Part shown: in pieces, positions 40,643 through 42,805 of the stretch
Layout of the letters: each line of letters opens with the position of its first letter
Position numbering within the stretch: the stretch's first letter is position 1
Assembly: GCA_030834695.1 (NCBI GenBank)
Contig: JAUQXK010000146.1
Coordinates: forward strand, 1 to 42,805
DNA length: 42,805 nt
Direction of reading: 5' to 3'
Source: Desulfobacterales bacterium
GTDB lineage: Bacteria; Desulfobacterota; Desulfobacteria; Desulfobacterales; SpSt-501
The notes under the pieces: generated by a model
Databases searched by the model: none
What the model was told of the DNA's origin: nothing
What the model saw: only the letters and a program-made list of their open reading frames with translations
Made by a program: the position numbers and the translations under genes

Positions 40643-41256
40643 GAAACCTCCTTGGGGGAATGTCCCGGCAGCATCGCAGGTTGGACTTTTCTGAGAAAGG
40701 CCACGCAAAGGGCCGTTACAAGGCCCTCAATGATCATGACCGGCAGGTGCGCCGCAACAACGGCCGCCGCAACTTCGAAGAAGTTCTCTTCGGTGAACAC
40801 CAACGCCAGGCCGACGATGAGGCCTCCGATGCATACGGCCATGAAACCGCAGGCGAAAGCCGCGGCGAGGGCGACGGGTCGGCTGCGTCGCAGCAGCGGA
40901 GAGAACGCATAATAGCAGGCCACCGCGGGCACGGCCATGATGACGGTGTTGACCCCCAGCGCTGTAATGCCGCCGAATTGGAAGAAAACCGCCTGCAGGG
41001 CCAGCGCCACAAGGATGGCGGGGAAAGCCGCCCACCCGAGAAGCAGCCCGACAATGCCGTTCAGGATCAGGTGCACGCTCGTCGGTCCCAACGGCACATG
41101 GACCAGGGAGGCTACGAAAAATACGCCTGAGAGCATCCCGGTCCGGGCGATTTCATCGTAGTCCAGTTTTTTCAGCCCGATGGCGGTGCCGGCCGCAGCC
41201 ATGGCAGCACCGGACAGAAGCACCGGACCGGAAAGAACCCCTTCGGAAATATGCAT
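40639..41256 (-). CDS. cbiM: ECF metal transporter substrate-binding protein (CbiM/NikM)
   Basis: The protein is 205 aa. The invariant N-terminus MHISEGVLSGP, in which Met1 and His2 coordinate the metal, is present. Membrane helices and conserved SLVHVPLGPTSVHLILNGIV, GGITALGVNTVIMAVPAVAC and AAHLPVMIIEGLVTALC follow. It binds Ni2+ or Co2+. The NikL partner argues for nickel. It is the first gene of the transporter operon. No cobalamin or NiCo riboswitch was recognised in the 280 bp upstream. Confidence 0.93.
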   Translation of the reverse strand: MHISEGVLSGPVLLSGAAMAAAGTAIGLKKLDYDEIARTGMLSGVFFVASLVHVPLGPTSVHLILNGIVGLLLGWAAFPAILVALALQAVFFQFGGITALGVNTVIMAVPAVACYYAFSPLLRRSRPVALAAAFACGFMAVCIGGLIVGLALVFTEENFFEVAAAVVAAHLPVMIIEGLVTALCVAFLRKVQPAMLPGHSPKEVS

Positions 41257-41363
41257 TAGGATAGTTTCTAAATTTAAGGGTTAAAGTTGAAAGTTGAAGG
41301 TGCGGCATACAAAATCTCTGGATGCTGGCACTTCCATCTGGAGCAGCCCGTCCAGCTCATTTT

Positions 41364-41411
41364 GTGGGAGTGGCTTTCCAGCCACGATCATCGAGGCTGA
41401 AAGCCTCCCAC
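41364..41411. repeat. REP-like palindrome, copy 2
   Basis: GTGGGAGTGGCTTTCCAGCC with the inverse GGCTGAAAGCCTCCCAC around an ATCATCG loop closely resembles the palindrome at 27714-27762. It lies upstream of cbiM. Confidence 0.72.
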
Positions 41412-41439
41412 GGGGATGCAAAAAAACGAAATTGCAGGG

Positions 41440-41472
41440 CCTGGAAGGCGAGGTGGAATCTCGCTCTCCAGG
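41440..41472 (-). terminator. Possible terminator after the porin gene
   Basis: CCTGGAGAGCGAG and CTCGCCTTCCAGG form a stem with two internal mismatches on the minus strand; a T7 run follows about 12 nt later. The position downstream of the porin gene fits, but the distance to the T run makes it uncertain. Confidence 0.45.
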
Positions 41473-41538
41473 CTGGCTGCAGGAGTCTAATTCAATACAC
41501 TGCGCTTGGCAACTAATGCCGACGCCGTTGCTGCAGCT

Positions 41539-42804
41539 TCAGAAGTTGAACTCGGCCCGCAGCATGCCGGCGAAGATGCCGTCGTTGTCCGAGTCGCCGC
41601 CGGGGTTCCAGACGTACTGGACATCCGGGGTGAAGGCCAGGTTCTCGGTCACCGCGATGCGGTAGTAGACCTCCAGGTGGTATTCAGGGTTGTTTTGATC
41701 ATAATTATCCCCCGGGGTCAGCGCCGCAAAGCCCACCCCCAGATTGTCCTCGTCGCGGCCGGGGATCAGCCCCTTGAGGTTCACACCCCCGGAGGCCTCC
41801 CACTGCACCACGTAGACATCCTCGTTGTTCCAGCCGAAGCGGCCGAAGAGCCCGATCATCTCAGTGATCTGCTGGTCGGCGGAAACCCCGATGCCCCAGC
41901 CCTTGTCCTTCTCGCCGTCGATGGGGTTGCGGCCGGCGTCGAGCTTGGTATGGTCGTAGCCGGCCTGCCAGCCGTAGAGCCGGTAGTTGCCCTCCAGCTC
42001 CCCGAACTTGGGCGAGAAGGTGATCTGGCCGCCGATGAAGGGCGTGCTGAAGACGTTGTCGTACTTGCTCTTGGCGGTGTTCTCCAGCGAGGTGCCCTCC
42101 ACATACGGCCGCGAGGTGGAGGCACCAATTAACGTGAGGGAGAGCAGCTCGACGGGCTGGATCTTCACCCCGATCAACGGGGTGTACTCGTTCTCGCTGT
42201 CCAAAACCGTGTTGTTCACGAAGGGTTTGCCAACAAACTGCACGCCCTCGTCGTTGGCAAAGGCATTGTCGTCCAGAAATGCCAGTTGGCCGACCTTGCC
42301 GGCGGTGATGCTCAACTTCTTATCGAAGAAGTGATGGGTATAGTGGGCTTCCAGAAGCCGCAGCCCGGTGTCGTCGTTTTCGTCGGAGTTGTCGTCAGCG
42401 ATCGTGTTCAGGTTGCCCAGCAGCACGTCCGCCGGCTTGATGCTCCCGCCGCCGGTGCGGTCGGCACCCGTGCCGTTGCCGGCGTGGATGCGCACATAGA
42501 ACTCGCCGTCCTCAACCACCGGCAGGGCCGGGTGCCAGGTGAATTCCAGGTTGGCTGCGAAGCCGGCCCCGCTGGGGCTGTCAGCCTTCTCCCCGCCCAG
42601 CTCATCGGTCTGGCTGTCCTGGTAGTACAGGATCGCCCCCCCGTGGATCTCCAGCGTGCCGAAACGCTCCTCCAGGGCCTCGCCGATCTTTTCCTCGATG
42701 CCCGCCTCGGTCTTGGCCGCCTGCCGCTTGGCCAGCGCCTCCTGCTCCTCGAGCTTCTCCTCGAGCTCCTCGATCCGTTCCTTGAGCGCTTGGATCTCCT
42801 TCAT
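41539..42804 (-). CDS. OprB-type carbohydrate porin (5' part may lie outside window)
   Basis: 421 residues are visible and the frame may continue past the window edge; a signal peptide is missing, so the first visible Met is probably internal. The N-terminus is a coiled coil (IQALKERIEELEEKLEEQEA). A barrel of alternating strands follows, with YYRIAVTENLAFTPDVQYVW and a terminal phenylalanine (AGMLRAEFNF) for outer-membrane insertion. This pattern fits the OprB carbohydrate-selective porin family. The true substrate is unknown. Confidence 0.85.
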   Translation of the reverse strand: MKEIQALKERIEELEEKLEEQEALAKRQAAKTEAGIEEKIGEALEERFGTLEIHGGAILYYQDSQTDELGGEKADSPSGAGFAANLEFTWHPALPVVEDGEFYVRIHAGNGTGADRTGGGSIKPADVLLGNLNTIADDNSDENDDTGLRLLEAHYTHHFFDKKLSITAGKVGQLAFLDDNAFANDEGVQFVGKPFVNNTVLDSENEYTPLIGVKIQPVELLSLTLIGASTSRPYVEGTSLENTAKSKYDNVFSTPFIGGQITFSPKFGELEGNYRLYGWQAGYDHTKLDAGRNPIDGEKDKGWGIGVSADQQITEMIGLFGRFGWNNEDVYVVQWEASGGVNLKGLIPGRDEDNLGVGFAALTPGDNYDQNNPEYHLEVYYRIAVTENLAFTPDVQYVWNPGGDSDNDGIFAGMLRAEFNF

Positions 42805-42805
42805 G

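Noticed and set aside
41257-41538. Cobalamin or NiCo riboswitch upstream of cbiM
   Set aside because: No B12 box, no GAAAGGUGCC-like or NiCo four-way junction motifs were seen; the stretch holds the REP-like palindrome and a possible terminator instead.
1-42805. CRISPR arrays
   Set aside because: No regularly spaced repeats with unique spacers; the only regular short repeats are the 23-bp IS21 end units, which have no spacers.

Overview
The window looks like a piece of a chromosome from a strictly anaerobic, high-GC Desulfobacterota (former Deltaproteobacteria) sulfate-reducer-type organism. This is inferred from the cobalt-early (anaerobic) cobalamin route (CbiD, CbiG, CbiET, CbiH), a PEP-CTERM protein, GEMM-type riboswitches and a NikL/CooT/DUF3842 metal-uptake locus. 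No single gene fixes the species.

Region 1 (1-7.4 kb) is accessory DNA. It starts with an IS21-family IstA cut by the window edge. A PEP-CTERM protein and an AT-rich block of secreted proteins and lipoproteins follow: two lipoproteins, a secreted trypsin/V8-like protease, a DUF2846-like lipoprotein and a frameshifted secreted protein. Two related leader RNAs with cyclic-di-GMP-I (GEMM) signatures, each ending in an intrinsic terminator, head two of these transcripts. An ISL3 transposase remnant lies between them. The block ends at a 3' fragment of tRNA-Val(GAC) that keeps its terminator, so it is probably an integrated island.

Region 2 (7.4-15.1 kb) is mixed. It holds a cold-shock/DUF1294 membrane protein, several small hypothetical genes and gene remnants, an orphan Fe-S/cytochrome b redox pair, a secreted beta-rich protein, an alpha/beta hydrolase and a Tim44-domain membrane protein.

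Region 3 (15.2-37.4 kb) is the core. A minus-strand run of about 20 kb encodes a BtuCDF-type corrinoid importer, then CbiA, CbiC, CbiL, a GATE-domain membrane protein, CbiD, CbiET, CbiF, CbiG, CbiH, CobO, CbiP, CobU, CobS, CobD and CbiB, then a small hypothetical protein, CoaX and CoaBC. A cobalamin riboswitch plus terminator precedes btuC. A second, divergent cobalamin riboswitch plus terminator precedes cobT on the plus strand. The two promoters face away from each other around a perfect 12-bp palindrome. The run covers corrin ring contraction and methylation, amidation, adenosylation and lower-ligand assembly. No cobalt chelatase (CbiK/CbiX), CbiJ reductase, CobC phosphatase or dimethylbenzimidazole synthesis gene is visible.

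Region 4 (37.6-42.8 kb) encodes an ECF metal transporter (CbiM, NikL-like protein, small membrane protein, CbiQ, CbiO) with DUF3842 and CooT proteins embedded in it. NikL and CooT point to nickel rather than cobalt. The window ends in a partial OprB-type porin. REP-like palindromes and inverted repeats sit at several gene junctions of the long runs.
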